Source: Solibacillus silvestris
GTDB taxonomy: Bacteria > Bacillota > Bacilli > Bacillales_A > Planococcaceae
Direction: 5' to 3'
Assembly (NCBI GenBank): GCA_001586195.1
Contig: CP014609.1
Coordinates: forward strand, 2,454,001 to 2,518,000
Length of the DNA stretch: 64,000 nt
Under the pieces are notes generated by a model, which was given only the letters and a program-made list of their open reading frames with translations, was not told the origin of the DNA and searched no databases. Positions 54,777 through 64,000 of this stretch are shown here, in pieces; position 1 is the first letter of the stretch, and every line of letters begins with the position of its first letter. The position numbers and the translations under genes were made by a program.

Positions 54777-55486
54777 TATTTTTTTGGCTCCTCAAATTTA
54801 TAACCTAAACCACGGATTGTTTTAATATACAGTGGTTTACGACTATTTTCTTCAATTTTATCCCGCAGATGACTAATATGTACGTCTACAATTCGAGTAT
54901 CCCCGGCAAAATCATAGTTCCATACGGCACTAAGCAGCTGATCGCGTGTTAAAACACGGTTTTTATTTTCAAGCAAGTAAACAAGCAATTCAAATTCTTT
55001 TGGCGTGAATTCCAAAGACTCATCATCGATAAATGCTTCAAATCGCTCCGGGAAAACTTTTAAATTACCAAATGTGTAGACTACTTCACTCGATTCGACT
55101 GTTTCTTCCACAACTGGTCCCGAGAAACGTCGCAACACAGCCTTCACTCGTGCAATTACTTCACGTGGGCTGAATGGCTTTGTCATGTAATCATCAGCCC
55201 CAAGCTCTAGACCTAATACTTTATCAAATTCATCGTCTCTCGCAGTCAACATAATTATCGGTATATTGATACGCAATCTTCGTAATTCTTTACAGACTTC
55301 GACCCCATCAAGTTTTGGCAGCATTAAATCCAATAAAATCAGATCCGGTGATTGTTCTACTGCTGTATCAAGACCTGCCTGACCATCATGCGCCAATAGA
55401 ACGTCAAAACCTGCTTGTTCCAAGTTATATTTTAATAGTGTTGCAATTGGCATTTCATCTTCTACTACTAAAACCGTTTTAACCAT
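54776..55486 (-). CDS. phoP: Response regulator PhoP
   Basis: 236 residues: receiver domain (about 1-115, VLVVEDEMPIATLLKYNLEQ, phospho-acceptor aspartate in LILLDLMLPKLDG, KPFSPREVIARV) and a winged-helix OmpR-type output domain (about 135-235, LEFTPKEFELLVYLLENKNR, RIVDVHISHLRDKIE). Activates the Pho regulon under phosphate limitation. ATG 55486 follows GGAGGAAC; the frame extends five codons upstream. Confidence 0.95.
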   Translation of the reverse strand: MVKTVLVVEDEMPIATLLKYNLEQAGFDVLLAHDGQAGLDTAVEQSPDLILLDLMLPKLDGVEVCKELRRLRINIPIIMLTARDDEFDKVLGLELGADDYMTKPFSPREVIARVKAVLRRFSGPVVEETVESSEVVYTFGNLKVFPERFEAFIDDESLEFTPKEFELLVYLLENKNRVLTRDQLLSAVWNYDFAGDTRIVDVHISHLRDKIEENSRKPLYIKTIRGLGYKFEEPKK

Positions 55487-55710
55487 TATAAGTTCCTCCA
55501 AAATCGATTTGAAACCCCCATCTCAAAATCAATCTTCCAGTGGTTGGCTATCAACTATTTCTTTAAATATGTACTGAATAAAGCACTACCTTCATAGTAA
55601 CAACTTTTTTTGAAAAGTACAATTATTCCTCTGTTCAGCTATCTATATGCTCATTGTTATTCGAAGAAATCTAATCCATATTATTTCGATAGGTAAAATA
55701 ATTTTTACTA

Positions 55711-55740
55711 TTGACTGAATATTTATTATTATGGTAACAT
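55711..55740 (+). promoter_or_regulatory. Candidate promoter of the ssu-like operon
   Basis: TTGACT (55711-55716), an 18-bp spacer and TAACAT (55735-55740), about 110 bp before ssuB. No cysteine-regulator site was recognised in the 55487-55849 region, which holds no gene. Confidence 0.45.
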
Positions 55741-55849
55741 TTAGAAAAATTGTTCATGCGCACTATTTAAAGAGCCTGTGTAAATTTTTTTATTAATAAT
55801 TCCTAGTAATTCAATATGTTAAGTATTTTAACGGAAAGTAGGTGCTTCC

Positions 55850-56623
55850 ATGACAAATGGAATCAATATTGAGTTAGTAAATTTAACAAAAAGTTTCGGT
55901 GAAAAACAAGTATTAAAGGATATTAATTTAACAATCCCCGCTGGACAATTTGTTGCCATCGTCGGGAAAAGCGGATGCGGGAAAAGTACGCTTCTCCGTA
56001 TCATTGCAAATTTAGAACAAAAAACGGCAGGAGAATCTTTAAAAGACGGTATTCAACAGGAAGACTTTTCAGGCGTTCGCGTCATGTTTCAGGAAGATCG
56101 TTTACTCCCATGGCTGTCTGTATTAGAAAATGTAGGGGTAGGCACAGAATTGAAAAAGGATTGGCAACCACTTGCATTAAAATCACTTGAACATGTGGGA
56201 TTAAAAGACCGCGCAAAAGAGTGGCCACATGTACTGTCAGGTGGCCAAAAACAACGGGTTGCATTAGCTCGTGCGCTTAGTGCACAGCCAAGACTTTTAT
56301 TGTTGGATGAACCGCTTGGTGCATTAGATGCGCTGACTCGACTTGAAATGCAAAATCTAATTGAACAGCTGTGGTTAAACCAGAAATATACATCGTTGCT
56401 CGTGACACATGATGTGGCAGAAGCCATTGCATTGGCAGATCGAATTATTTTAATCGAAGACGGAATCGTTGCTTTAGATTTGCCGGTAAAACTCCCTCGA
56501 CCAAGAACGCGGTCAAATCCACAATTTGCGGAGCTCGAGGAAATTCTGCTTCAGCATTTATTAGGACAACAAACAAAAACGGAAACATCGAATAAACAAA
56601 AAGAATTACAGGCAATTATTTAA
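55850..56623 (+). CDS. ssuB: ABC transporter ATP-binding protein, SsuB type
   Basis: 257-residue ATPase: Walker [27 protein letters not shown] (typical of nitrate/sulfonate/taurine importers), signature LSGGQKQR, Walker [13 protein letters not shown] and [13 protein letters not shown]. Powers import of an organosulfonate-like compound; the true substrate is unknown. First gene of a three-gene operon transcribed opposite to its neighbours. Confidence 0.88.
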   Translation: MTNGINIELVNLTKSFGEKQVLKDINLTIPAGQFVAIVGKSGCGKSTLLRIIANLEQKTAGESLKDGIQQEDFSGVRVMFQEDRLLPWLSVLENVGVGTELKKDWQPLALKSLEHVGLKDRAKEWPHVLSGGQKQRVALARALSAQPRLLLLDEPLGALDALTRLEMQNLIEQLWLNQKYTSLLVTHDVAEAIALADRIILIEDGIVALDLPVKLPRPRTRSNPQFAELEEILLQHLLGQQTKTETSNKQKELQAII

Positions 56624-56636
56624 GGAGGTATTACAA

Positions 56637-57575
56637 ATGAAAAAACTATTATCCATCTTTTTTCTCTTAACTTTATCGGTTATTTTAGTCGGGTGCGCAT
56701 CATCGAATGCAGAAAATAAAAAAGTACGCATTGGCTATCAGAAAAACGGGACAACATTACTATTAAAATCGAATGGCGAATTGGAATCACGATTAAAGGA
56801 ATTAGGTTATTCAGTGGAATGGTCTGAATTCAATACAGGAAGTTCGATTCTTGAAGCATTAAACTCCGGGGCCATCGATTTTGCCAATGCAAGTGATGCA
56901 CCATCAATGATGGCACTATCAAAAGGAATGAATTTCAAATACATTGCAGGTGAAGAATCGTCTCCACAAATGGAAGGTATTTTAGTAAAAAATGATGGAT
57001 CTATCCAATCTATCGAACAATTGAAAGGAAAAAAAATTGCGTACAATAAAGCTTCAATTTCAGAGTATTTATTAGTTAATGCTCTAGCAACAGTTAACTT
57101 GACTCTGGACGATGTAGAATCGGTTATTTTAAGCCCGGCAGATGCAAATATTGCTTTTGAGAACGGCGATGTGGATGCATGGGTAATTTGGGATCCGTAT
57201 ATGACGGTTTCCGAAAGTAAAGGCAATCAAATCTTAACTACAGCAGAAGGCATTGTTGAACACCGCAGCTTCTACTATTCATCTGATAAATTCATCGAAT
57301 CCAATAAGGATGCGGTCGTTGCCTATGTGGAAGAACTATCTAAAGTTGGTGAAGCCATTGATACTGATTCAAGCGAGGCAGCAGAAATTCTTGAAGAGAA
57401 TACAGGTATTGCCGCAGATATATGGGTAACAAGCTTAGCCCGCCGTTCATCTGTAGCTAGTTATTTAGATGAAGCCGCTCAAGCAGACTTACAAAGACTA
57501 AATGAAGATTTATATGACATTGGCTTAACAAGTAATCTTGTAGAAAATCTCGAAAACCATATTTGGAAACCATAA
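56637..57575 (+). CDS. ssuA: ABC transporter substrate-binding lipoprotein, SsuA type
   Basis: 312 residues with a lipoprotein signal (FLLTLSVILVGC, Cys20) and an NMT1/SsuA-like binding fold: RIGYQKNGTTLLLKSNGELE, the SGAIDFANASDAPSM pocket, and VDAWVIWDPYM. Most similar in pattern to aliphatic sulfonate receptors. Ribosome site AAGGAGG. The monooxygenase SsuD is not present here. Confidence 0.88.
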   Translation: MKKLLSIFFLLTLSVILVGCASSNAENKKVRIGYQKNGTTLLLKSNGELESRLKELGYSVEWSEFNTGSSILEALNSGAIDFANASDAPSMMALSKGMNFKYIAGEESSPQMEGILVKNDGSIQSIEQLKGKKIAYNKASISEYLLVNALATVNLTLDDVESVILSPADANIAFENGDVDAWVIWDPYMTVSESKGNQILTTAEGIVEHRSFYYSSDKFIESNKDAVVAYVEELSKVGEAIDTDSSEAAEILEENTGIAADIWVTSLARRSSVASYLDEAAQADLQRLNEDLYDIGLTSNLVENLENHIWKP

Positions 57576-57578
57576 GAG

Positions 57579-58355
57579 GTGAGAAAAATGAAGAAGAAAA
57601 AATGGATTCATTTGATTGAGCCATGGATCATCCCTATTTTAATTATTATCATATGGGAAGTATCGAATAAAACAGGTATTCTGGCCAACACAGTTTTGCC
57701 TGCCCCTTCCGATGTAGTAAAAGCAGGCTATGAACAAGCCGTTTCCGGTGTTCTGTTTGATCATCTTCAAATTAGTACGACGCGTGCTTTAATTGGGTTC
57801 CTAATCGGCGGCAGTATCGCTTTTGTCATCGGTATTTTAAATGGAATTGTTCCTTTTGCACAGCGTTATTTAGATACAACTATTCAAATGCTGCGAAACA
57901 TCCCGAATTTGGCGCTCATCCCTTTAGTTATTATTTGGTTTGGTGTGGGTGAAGAAGGAAAGATTTTCTTAGTTGCAATCAGCGTATTTTTCCCGATTTA
58001 TGTCAATACATACCATGGTATCCGCAATGTTGATCCACGGTTAATCGAAATGGGTAAAATTTATAATCTTTCGAAATACAAGCTTTTTTTTAAAGTAATT
58101 ATTTTAGGTGCAATGCCATCGATTTTGGTCGGTATTCGCTACTCATTAGGAATTATGTGGCTTACTTTAATTGTTGCAGAAACAGTAGCAGCAAGTTCGG
58201 GAATTGGCTATATGTCGATGAATGCCCGTGAGTATATGCAACTTGATATTGTTGTGTTGGCGATTATTTTATATGCGATTTTAGGAAAAATTGCAGATTC
58301 CATTGCAAAACTATTAGAGAAGAAATTATTAAAATGGAATCCCGTGTATCAATAA
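57579..58355 (+). CDS. ssuC: ABC transporter permease, SsuC type
   Basis: 258 residues, six transmembrane helices, with the BPD_transp domain. Coupling loop motif EMGKIYNLSKYKLFFKVIILGAMPS and NIPNLALIPLVIIWFGVGE are characteristic of sulfonate/nitrate permeases. It starts 3 bp after ssuA and is followed by a bidirectional terminator. Confidence 0.9.
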   Translation: MRKMKKKKWIHLIEPWIIPILIIIIWEVSNKTGILANTVLPAPSDVVKAGYEQAVSGVLFDHLQISTTRALIGFLIGGSIAFVIGILNGIVPFAQRYLDTTIQMLRNIPNLALIPLVIIWFGVGEEGKIFLVAISVFFPIYVNTYHGIRNVDPRLIEMGKIYNLSKYKLFFKVIILGAMPSILVGIRYSLGIMWLTLIVAETVAASSGIGYMSMNAREYMQLDIVVLAIILYAILGKIADSIAKLLEKKLLKWNPVYQ

Positions 58356-58365
58356 ATGAAAAACC

Positions 58366-58400
58366 AAAAAGGGCCTCGGTAATAACCGAAACCCTTTTTT
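58366..58400. terminator. Bidirectional terminator between ssuC and mdh
   Basis: A 15-bp stem AAAAAGGGCCTCGGT with a near-complement (58385-58400) lies between convergent genes, with T runs on both strands. Confidence 0.9.
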
Positions 58401-58402
58401 AT

Positions 58403-59341
58403 TTATTTCAGTGCTTTCATTACATCTTTTACGGCATCTGCGGATTGATCTAACGCTGCTTTTTCATCTGCTGTAAGCTCAAGTTCGAATATTCTCTCGA
58501 TACCGCCAGCACCTAATAATGTCGGAACACCTAAATAAATCCCCTCATAACCGTATTCACCTTCTAAATAGGCAATTGCCGGTAAGACTCGTTTTTGATC
58601 CTTTATAATTGCCTCTGCCATTTCCACCATTGCCGCAGCCGGTGCATAATAAGCCGAGCCATTCCCTAATAAATTCACGATTTCACCACCACCTACACGT
58701 GTACGCTGTACAATTTCCTCTAAACGTTGAGCAGGTATTAAGCTTTGTAAAGGAACGCCTCCTACCGAAGCATACCGTATTAAAGGCACCATTGTATCAC
58801 CGTGACCTCCTAATACAAGTGCAGATATATCTTTTACCGATACATTCAGTTCCTCGGCAATAAATGCACGGAAACGGGCAGTATCCAACACACCCGATTG
58901 TCCAATTACCCGATGTTTCGGGAAACCAGATTCTTTAAATACTGTATAAGTCATCGCATCAACTGGATTTGTAAGAACAATAATCGTTGCATCGGGTGAA
59001 GTACGGGCAATTTCTGATGCAACGGCTTTCATTACACCTTGATTAATCTGTACTAAATCATCTCGACTCATTCCTGGCTTCCGGGCAACACCCGCAGTTA
59101 TTAAAACGACATCTGAGTTTGCGGTATCCTCATAATCGGAAGAGCCTATTACATAAGAATCAAAGCCTTGTACAGGCGATGCTTCCCACATATCCAATGC
59201 TTTTCCCTTCGTAGGATTTTCTGCTGATGGAAGATCAATAATTACAACATCACCTAGTTCTTTTTGCGCTGCCAAAAATGCTGCGGTTGCCCCTGTAAAA
59301 CCACTACCAATAACTGAGATTTTTTTACGTTTTAATGTCAC
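58403..59341 (-). CDS. mdh: Malate dehydrogenase
   Basis: 312 residues of the LDH-like malate dehydrogenase group: NAD site [16 protein letters not shown], the substrate loop [13 protein letters not shown], and the active-site [12 protein letters not shown]. Oxidises malate to oxaloacetate in the TCA cycle. The best start is GTG 59341 (nine bases after GGAG), aligning with B. subtilis Mdh; a frame to 59359 also exists but its ATG overlaps the ribosome site. It is separated from icd by a terminator. Confidence 0.95.
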   Translation of the reverse strand: MTLKRKKISVIGSGFTGATAAFLAAQKELGDVVIIDLPSAENPTKGKALDMWEASPVQGFDSYVIGSSDYEDTANSDVVLITAGVARKPGMSRDDLVQINQGVMKAVASEIARTSPDATIIVLTNPVDAMTYTVFKESGFPKHRVIGQSGVLDTARFRAFIAEELNVSVKDISALVLGGHGDTMVPLIRYASVGGVPLQSLIPAQRLEEIVQRTRVGGGEIVNLLGNGSAYYAPAAAMVEMAEAIIKDQKRVLPAIAYLEGEYGYEGIYLGVPTLLGAGGIERIFELELTADEKAALDQSADAVKDVMKALK

Positions 59342-59393
59342 CAAGAACCACTCCTTCATCGTAAATAAATTTGTGTCATGAAAATTATATAAA

Positions 59394-59430
59394 AAAAAAG
59401 AGAGAAAACATAATGCTTTCTCCCTTTTTT
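59394..59430 (-). terminator. Terminator between icd and mdh
   Basis: A 12-13-bp A/T-rich purine-pyrimidine stem (AAAAGAGAGAAAA / CTTTCTCCCTTTT) followed on the minus strand by TTTTTTTTATATAAT. The TATAAT could also be an mdh -10. Confidence 0.65.
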
Positions 59431-59556
59431 ACTATTATTTATTTCAAACCTCAAAGCAAACTATTTCCAATTATGTAAAATTATATAACTATATTATTCA
59501 TTACTAAACAATTTGTTCATAATTTCACATATATAGGCAAATGTTTAAACTTTTAA

Positions 59557-60819
59557 TTAGAAGTTTTCGATTAATTTTGTAGCGAATTCAGAACATTTAA
59601 CTTCTGTAGCGCCGTCCATTAAACGTGCGAAGTCATAAGTTACATATTTAGAAGAGATTGTTTTCTCTACTGAATTTGTAATTAAGTCCGCAGCTTCTTG
59701 CCATCCTAAGTGCTCAAGCATTAATACGCCTGATAATAATACTGAAGATGGATTTACTTTATCTTGACCAGCATACTTAGGTGCAGTACCGTGAGTAGCT
59801 TCGAAAATAGCGTGACCAGTTAAGTAGTTAATGTTAGCACCTGGAGCGATACCGATACCACCAACTTGAGCAGCTAATGCGTCAGAGATGTAGTCACCAT
59901 TTAAGTTCATAGTTGCTACTACGTCGAACTCGTTAGGACGAGTTAAGATTTGTTGTAAGAAGATATCAGCAATAGAATCTTTTACGATGATTTTGCCTTC
60001 TGCAACAGCTTTAGATTGTGCTTCGTTTGCAGCAGCTTCGCCTTGCTCAGCTTTGATTGCATCGTATTGGTTCCAAGTGAATACTTTGTCGCCGAATTCA
60101 GCTTCAGCCACATCGTAACCCCATTGTTTGAATCCACCTTCAGTGAATTTCATGATGTTACCTTTGTGTACTAAAGTTACTGATGGACGGTTGTGTGAAA
60201 TAGCGTACTCGATTGCAGAACGTACTAAACGTTCAGTACCTTCTTTAGATACTGGTTTAATACCTAAGCCAGAAGTTTCTGGGAAGCGAATTTTGTTAAC
60301 GCCTAATTCGTTTTGTAAGAAGTTTAATAATTTCTTTTGCTCGTCAGAACCAGCTTTGTACTCGATACCAGCATAGATATCTTCAGTGTTTTCACGGAAG
60401 ATTACCATGTCAACATCTTCTGGACGTTTAACTGGTGAAGGAACACCGTCAAAGTGACGTACTGGACGTAAGCAAACATATAAATCCAACTCTTGACGTA
60501 ATGCTACGTTTAGAGAGCGGATACCGCCGCCGATTGGAGTTGTTAAAGGACCTTTAATAGCGATTAAGTATTCGTTGATTTTTTCTAAAGTTTCAGCTGG
60601 TAACCATTCACCCGTTTTGTTGAATGCTTTTTCACCTGCTAATACTTCTAACCATTCGATTTTCTTTTCACCGTTATAAGCTTTTTCTACAGCTGCGTCA
60701 ATTACGCGAGATGCTGCAGCCCAGATATCTGGACCGATACCGTCACCCTCGATGAAAGGAATAACAGGATTGTTTGGAACGTTTAATTTACCATTCTCTA
60801 CTACGATTTTGTTAGTCAT
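59557..60819 (-). CDS. icd: Isocitrate dehydrogenase (NADP)
   Basis: 420 residues, close to B. subtilis Icd. NADP-type motifs and the phosphorylatable-serine loop ([20 protein letters not shown]) are present, with the metal/substrate residues in [15 protein letters not shown] and [11 protein letters not shown]. Converts isocitrate to 2-oxoglutarate. ATG follows TTAGGAGGC, 79 bp after citZ. Confidence 0.97.
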   Translation of the reverse strand: MTNKIVVENGKLNVPNNPVIPFIEGDGIGPDIWAAASRVIDAAVEKAYNGEKKIEWLEVLAGEKAFNKTGEWLPAETLEKINEYLIAIKGPLTTPIGGGIRSLNVALRQELDLYVCLRPVRHFDGVPSPVKRPEDVDMVIFRENTEDIYAGIEYKAGSDEQKKLLNFLQNELGVNKIRFPETSGLGIKPVSKEGTERLVRSAIEYAISHNRPSVTLVHKGNIMKFTEGGFKQWGYDVAEAEFGDKVFTWNQYDAIKAEQGEAAANEAQSKAVAEGKIIVKDSIADIFLQQILTRPNEFDVVATMNLNGDYISDALAAQVGGIGIAPGANINYLTGHAIFEATHGTAPKYAGQDKVNPSSVLLSGVLMLEHLGWQEAADLITNSVEKTISSKYVTYDFARLMDGATEVKCSEFATKLIENF

Positions 60820-60846
60820 TGGAAATTTGCCTCCTAATAATCATAA

Positions 60847-60876
60847 ATCTAGGACTGTGTCAAATCACAGTCCCAG
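60847..60876 (-). other. Stem-loop between citZ and icd
   Basis: Imperfect stem TCTAGGACTGTG / CACAGTCCCAGA without a T run, in the intercistronic gap. Possible mRNA processing or stability element. Confidence 0.5.
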
Positions 60877-60898
60877 ATATTTTAACATACTTTTTTAA

Positions 60899-62014
60899 TT
60901 AGCGCTCGTTAATTGGAACGTATTTTTGCATATCTGGACCAACATACTCCGCACGTGGACGGATTAGACGGTTGTTTGCATACTGTTCTAAAATGTGCGC
61001 TACCCAACCTGAAGTACGAGATACTGCGAAGATTGGTGTGAATAAGTCATGCTCGATACCTAAAGAATCATATACTGATGCTGAGAAGAAGTCTACGTTT
61101 GCAGGTAATTTCTTTTGCTCAACAATCATGTCATGGATTTTCACTGACATATCGTATAATTCTGGTTTGCCTGTTAATTTAGTAAGCTTTTCAGACATTA
61201 CACGTAAGTGAGGTGCACGTGGGTCGCCTTTGCGGTATACGCGGTGACCGAAGCCCATGATTTTTTCTTTGTTATCTAATTTGTTCTGAACCCAAGATTC
61301 AACTTTATCAATTGATCCGATTTCAGTTAACATTTTCATAACTTGCTCGTTAGCACCACCGTGTAATGGGCCTTTTAATGCGCCGATTGCAGAAGTTACA
61401 CCAGAGTATACATCTGATAATGTCGCAACACATACACGTGCAGTAAATGTAGAAGCGTTTAATTCATGGTCAGCGTGTAAGATTAACGCTTTATCGAATG
61501 CTTCAATTTCGATTGCTGCTGGTTCTTCACCTTTCAGCATATATAAGAAGTTTGCTGCATAACCTAATTCTGGTTTTGGAGCAACTGGTTCTTTACCTTG
61601 ACGTACACGTGCAAAAGTAGTTACTACTGTACCAATTTTTGCTTGTAAACGGATCGCTTTACGGTAATTTGCTTCAGCTTCCATAACATCTGCTTCTTCG
61701 TCAAATGCACCTAACATTGATACCGCTGTACGTAGTGCTGCCATTGGGTGCACTGTGTTTAAAGGCATAGATTTGAATAAATCTGTGATTGCCGCTGGAA
61801 TTTCCATATTTTTAGCTAATTCTTCTTTTAAGTTAGCTAATTCTTCAGCGTTTGGTAAACGCGTGTTCCATAACAAGAATACTACTTCTTCAAAAGTCGC
61901 ATTGTTAGTTAGGTCGTCGATGCCATACCCTACATATGTAAGTGTATCATCGATAATTGAAGAAATTTTCGATTCTGCTGCTACGATACCTTCTAAACCT
62001 TTTGTTGCTGACAT
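60899..62014 (-). CDS. citZ: Citrate synthase
   Basis: 371 residues, one fewer than B. subtilis CitZ. Catalytic histidines and aspartate lie in LHADHELNASTF, GPLHGGANEQVM, GFGHRVYRKGDPRA and the C-terminal VDFFSASVYDSLGI. Condenses acetyl-CoA and oxaloacetate. ATG 62014 follows AAGGAGCGA; the frame opens six codons earlier. First gene of the citZ-icd group; cre-like sites lie upstream. Confidence 0.96.
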   Translation of the reverse strand: MSATKGLEGIVAAESKISSIIDDTLTYVGYGIDDLTNNATFEEVVFLLWNTRLPNAEELANLKEELAKNMEIPAAITDLFKSMPLNTVHPMAALRTAVSMLGAFDEEADVMEAEANYRKAIRLQAKIGTVVTTFARVRQGKEPVAPKPELGYAANFLYMLKGEEPAAIEIEAFDKALILHADHELNASTFTARVCVATLSDVYSGVTSAIGALKGPLHGGANEQVMKMLTEIGSIDKVESWVQNKLDNKEKIMGFGHRVYRKGDPRAPHLRVMSEKLTKLTGKPELYDMSVKIHDMIVEQKKLPANVDFFSASVYDSLGIEHDLFTPIFAVSRTSGWVAHILEQYANNRLIRPRAEYVGPDMQKYVPINER

Positions 62015-62047
62015 AAAAAATCGCTCCTTCACTTAGTAAATTAATTT

Positions 62048-62131
62048 TGTAAGTGCTTTCTTTTTACTCTATTAAAAAGTCGCACACTCATATCGTTCTG
62101 CTCAATTGAACCTATAAGTAAATCGCTTACA
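62048..62131 (-). promoter_or_regulatory. cre-like sites upstream of citZ
   Basis: Two near-matches to the catabolite-responsive consensus TGWAANCGNTNWCA, TGTAAGTGCTTTCT (62048-62061) and GTAAATCGCTTACA (62118-62131), each about 12 of 14. CcpA control of citZ is known in B. subtilis. Prediction only. Confidence 0.4.
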
Positions 62132-62276
62132 AATTTCATTATAATCAATTTTGACGGCTTTGTGAATGAATTAGTAGGATTTTAGGAAAAAATCACATAT
62201 GTGATAGAATTCACGCAAAAAAGAGAATTTATAATTTGTAATGAGTTAATAAAGGTATTAATTAGGAGTGAGATAA

Positions 62277-63245
62277 ATGGATTATACAAATAAAACAAAC
62301 CAATGGCTAGTAAAAAGTAGGAACATTATCGTTCTTCTACTTTATTTTATCCTTTTTTATTTCATTCCTCCTATTATTTTTGGTCTATTTTTCGCTTATT
62401 TACTGTTTCCCGTCTTCCTCTTTTTCAAACAGCAATTTAAACTACCATTCTTTCTCGTTGTCATTATACTTTCGGTATTTTTATTCTCGGTTGTCGTCTC
62501 TGTGATCATGCTGATTATTCATAGCTTTATCACCATTCTCCCTCAGCTGCAGTCAACACTCTTATCTTTGGATAGCACCTATATGAAACATCCGCTTCTT
62601 CCGTTTATTGTTGAGAAGCTCCAAAGTTTTATAAGGGACTTGCTGTTTTACACAATCAATTTTATAAAAAATAGTTTTCAATCTATATTTGAGTTTTTTA
62701 TTTTCATTGTCACATTCTACTTCGCACTGATGGAGAGCTATAAAAACCGATTATGGTTTTTTGCTTACATACCGAAAGCTTATCGCACTACATGGGCACG
62801 CTACTTCCAAAAAGGTATGGAGCTTATCGGCCGCTTTATCGTTGTGGAAATGCAATTGTTTACACTGACGTTTATCCTGCTATGTATTGGATTTTATTTT
62901 TTAAAGTTTGAAGCATTTGTAATTAAAGCTTTTTTAATTGCCTTTGCAGATTGCCTGCCTTTTTTAGGAATCGGCATTTTCCTTATTCCAGTTTCTATTT
63001 ACTATTTTATTGTAGACGAACCGATGATAGGTATTGCCATATTAGTTCTGTACTTTATGGTACAAATGATAAGGCAGCTAACTGAATCCATGCTCTGGTC
63101 ACATACGTTGCATTTACGTATGATCCACACATTTCTAATCAGCGCTGCCTCAGTTTTACTATTTGGTTTTTACGGAATCATCCTTAGTCCGATCTTACTG
63201 ATGATTGCCATTAAGGTAAAACAACATGCTATTTTTGCAAAATAA
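62277..63245 (+). CDS. ytvI: YtvI-like AI-2E family membrane protein
   Basis: 322 residues with eight or so hydrophobic segments and the AI-2E/PerM family pattern, including GRFIVVEMQLFTLTFILLCI and LPFLGIGIFLIPVSIYYFI near the C-terminus. B. subtilis YtvI (sporulation-associated) occupies the same place next to citZ, but is longer (about 370). ATG follows TTAGGAGT. Its last 17 bp overlap the end of fxsA on the other strand. Confidence 0.85.
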   Translation: MDYTNKTNQWLVKSRNIIVLLLYFILFYFIPPIIFGLFFAYLLFPVFLFFKQQFKLPFFLVVIILSVFLFSVVVSVIMLIIHSFITILPQLQSTLLSLDSTYMKHPLLPFIVEKLQSFIRDLLFYTINFIKNSFQSIFEFFIFIVTFYFALMESYKNRLWFFAYIPKAYRTTWARYFQKGMELIGRFIVVEMQLFTLTFILLCIGFYFLKFEAFVIKAFLIAFADCLPFLGIGIFLIPVSIYYFIVDEPMIGIAILVLYFMVQMIRQLTESMLWSHTLHLRMIHTFLISAASVLLFGFYGIILSPILLMIAIKVKQHAIFAK

Positions 63246-63618
63246 CGACTTGGCCTCTTTTCACCTTTTTACGTAAATAGTAGAAGATGACCGGTTTAAA
63301 CAGATTTCGCGTAATTCCTGAAACAAATAATATTCCGAGAATATCCGTAATAAAGCCAGGTACCGCCAAAAGTACACCGCCAACAAAAATCATAAATGTC
63401 TCAATGACCGGTACTGCAGGAGGCTGACCTTGCTGCATACTCTTTTGAATATCCTGTATAGATTTTGTCCCACGTTTTTTGGCAATTAGCAGTCCTGCTA
63501 TGGATGTGAAAATAATTAATAACAATGTATAGAAAACACCGATTGCATTTCCAATTACGATAAATACCGCAATTTCAGCAAATACTAGTGCCAGTAATCC
63601 AAATAATATCTTTTTCAT
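63229..63618 (-). CDS. fxsA: FxsA family membrane protein
   Basis: 129 residues: two to three N-terminal transmembrane segments (ILFGLLALVFAEIAVFIVIG, then VFYTLLLIIFTSIAGLLIAKKRG) and the FxsA core with GGVLLAVPGFITDILGILFV. Named for suppressing F-plasmid exclusion in phage T7 infection; cellular role in Bacilli is unknown. ATG follows AGGAGGTTC. B. subtilis YtzA/FxsA lies in the same place, near pyk. Confidence 0.9.
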   Translation of the reverse strand: MKKILFGLLALVFAEIAVFIVIGNAIGVFYTLLLIIFTSIAGLLIAKKRGTKSIQDIQKSMQQGQPPAVPVIETFMIFVGGVLLAVPGFITDILGILFVSGITRNLFKPVIFYYLRKKVKRGQVVILQK

Positions 63619-63693
63619 TTATGAACCTCCTCTTCTTCTATTTTATACGAAACAGCGTAGAAAAAGTTTCAATAAGCTTTATAGCAAAAACAA

Positions 63694-63721
63694 ACCACCA
63701 TTTTTTAATGAAAATGGTGGT
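63694..63721 (-). terminator. Terminator of pyk
   Basis: Stem ACCACCATTTT / AAAATGGTGGT followed on the minus strand by TTGTTTTTGC. Confidence 0.85.
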
Positions 63722-63757
63722 TTTGCTGTACTAAATTAAATTTTTCACTTATTAATC

Positions 63758-64000
63758 TTAAAGAACGCTGGCATGTCCTTTATAAATAACACCAGTTTCA
63801 GCATCCATTGTAATTTCCTGTCCGTGCTGAATTAAAGTAGTTGCTTCTTTTACACCGACAATAACAGGAATTCCTAAGCTTAGGCCGACTACAGCCGCGT
63901 GGGATGTTAGCCCGCCTTCTTCCGTAATAATACCTGCGCATTTTTCAATTGCCGGCATCATTTCGCGGTCAGAGCCTACTGTTACAATAATTGCTCCTTC
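63758..64000 (-). CDS. pyk: Pyruvate kinase, C-terminal PEP-utiliser-like domain (partial)
   Basis: The frame is open from the window edge to a stop at 63758, giving 80 residues. It contains [26 protein letters not shown], ending in GHASVL. This extra C-terminal domain, similar to the PEP-synthase swivel domain, is characteristic of Bacillus-type pyruvate kinases (about 585 residues). The catalytic domains are outside the window. Confidence 0.92.
   Translation of the reverse strand, partial: EGAIIVTVGSDREMMPAIEKCAGIITEEGGLTSHAAVVGLSLGIPVIVGVKEATTLIQHGQEITMDAETGVIYKGHASVL

Noticed and set aside
1-64000. CRISPR arrays, tRNA or rRNA genes, prophage or defence islands
   Set aside because: No regularly spaced short repeats, no recognisable cloverleaf or rRNA sequence, and no integrase, nuclease or toxin-antitoxin genes were found by reading.

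Overview
The window is a low-GC Firmicutes chromosome segment from an endospore former. Its gene order follows Bacillus subtilis closely (pheT-pheS / ysgA-sspI; ysdC-ysdB-ysdA-rplT-rpmI-infC-thrS; dnaI-dnaB-nrdR-gapB-coaE-mutM-polA; phoR-phoP-mdh-icd-citZ-ytvI-fxsA-pyk; zapA-cvpA). The spore genes (sspI, a gerA-type operon, ytvI), quinol oxidase qoxABCD and abundant GC-rich dispersed repeats fit a Planococcaceae member (Solibacillus/Lysinibacillus-like). That family placement is inference from content and style, not from a search. No tRNA, rRNA, CRISPR array, prophage or recognisable defence system was seen.

Region 1-8.8 kb: the edge of cvpA, zapA, divergent rnhC, a VOC protein, a DHA2-type drug exporter with a divergent TetR regulator, a DbpA-type RNA helicase, and a LysR regulator divergent from an orphan CofE-like gene. 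Region 8.8-16.5 kb: an OpuA-type glycine betaine ABC transporter with a BusR-like GntR/RCK_C regulator (the family that senses c-di-AMP in streptococci and lactococci), an amino-acid permease, an ECF S-component, an isochorismatase-family hydrolase and a small membrane protein. Region 16.5-26 kb: pheST behind a T-box, qoxABCD, an rRNA methyltransferase-like gene and sspI. Region 26-32.7 kb: argF with ARG-box-like sites, an SRPBCC/CoxG protein, a gerA operon and a decayed insertion sequence.

Region 32.7-40.2 kb: M42 peptidase, dUTPase-like protein, ysdB, an AhpD-like protein, ysdA, the L20-regulated rplT-rpmI-infC operon (infC starts with ATT), and thrS behind a T-box with a good promoter. Region 40.2-50 kb: primosome genes dnaI and dnaB, then nrdR, gapB, coaE, mutM and polA. 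Here DnaB is 915 residues, about twice the usual length, because its C-terminal DnaB/DnaD-type domain occurs five times in tandem; this is the most unusual protein in the window. Region 50-64 kb: a small membrane protein and hflKC lie between polA and phoRP, and an ssuBAC-type transporter lies between phoP and mdh. The TCA genes mdh, icd and citZ follow, then ytvI, fxsA and the C-terminus of pyruvate kinase.

Two dispersed repeat families cut across these regions. A roughly 100-145 bp GC-rich hairpin repeat occurs three times; two copies sit between a T-box attenuator and its synthetase start codon (pheS and thrS). A larger element bounded by inverted GGGACA-type ends occurs twice. One copy carries the hairpin repeat, the other a decayed IS1182-like transposase fragment, which suggests these are IS-derived non-autonomous elements.
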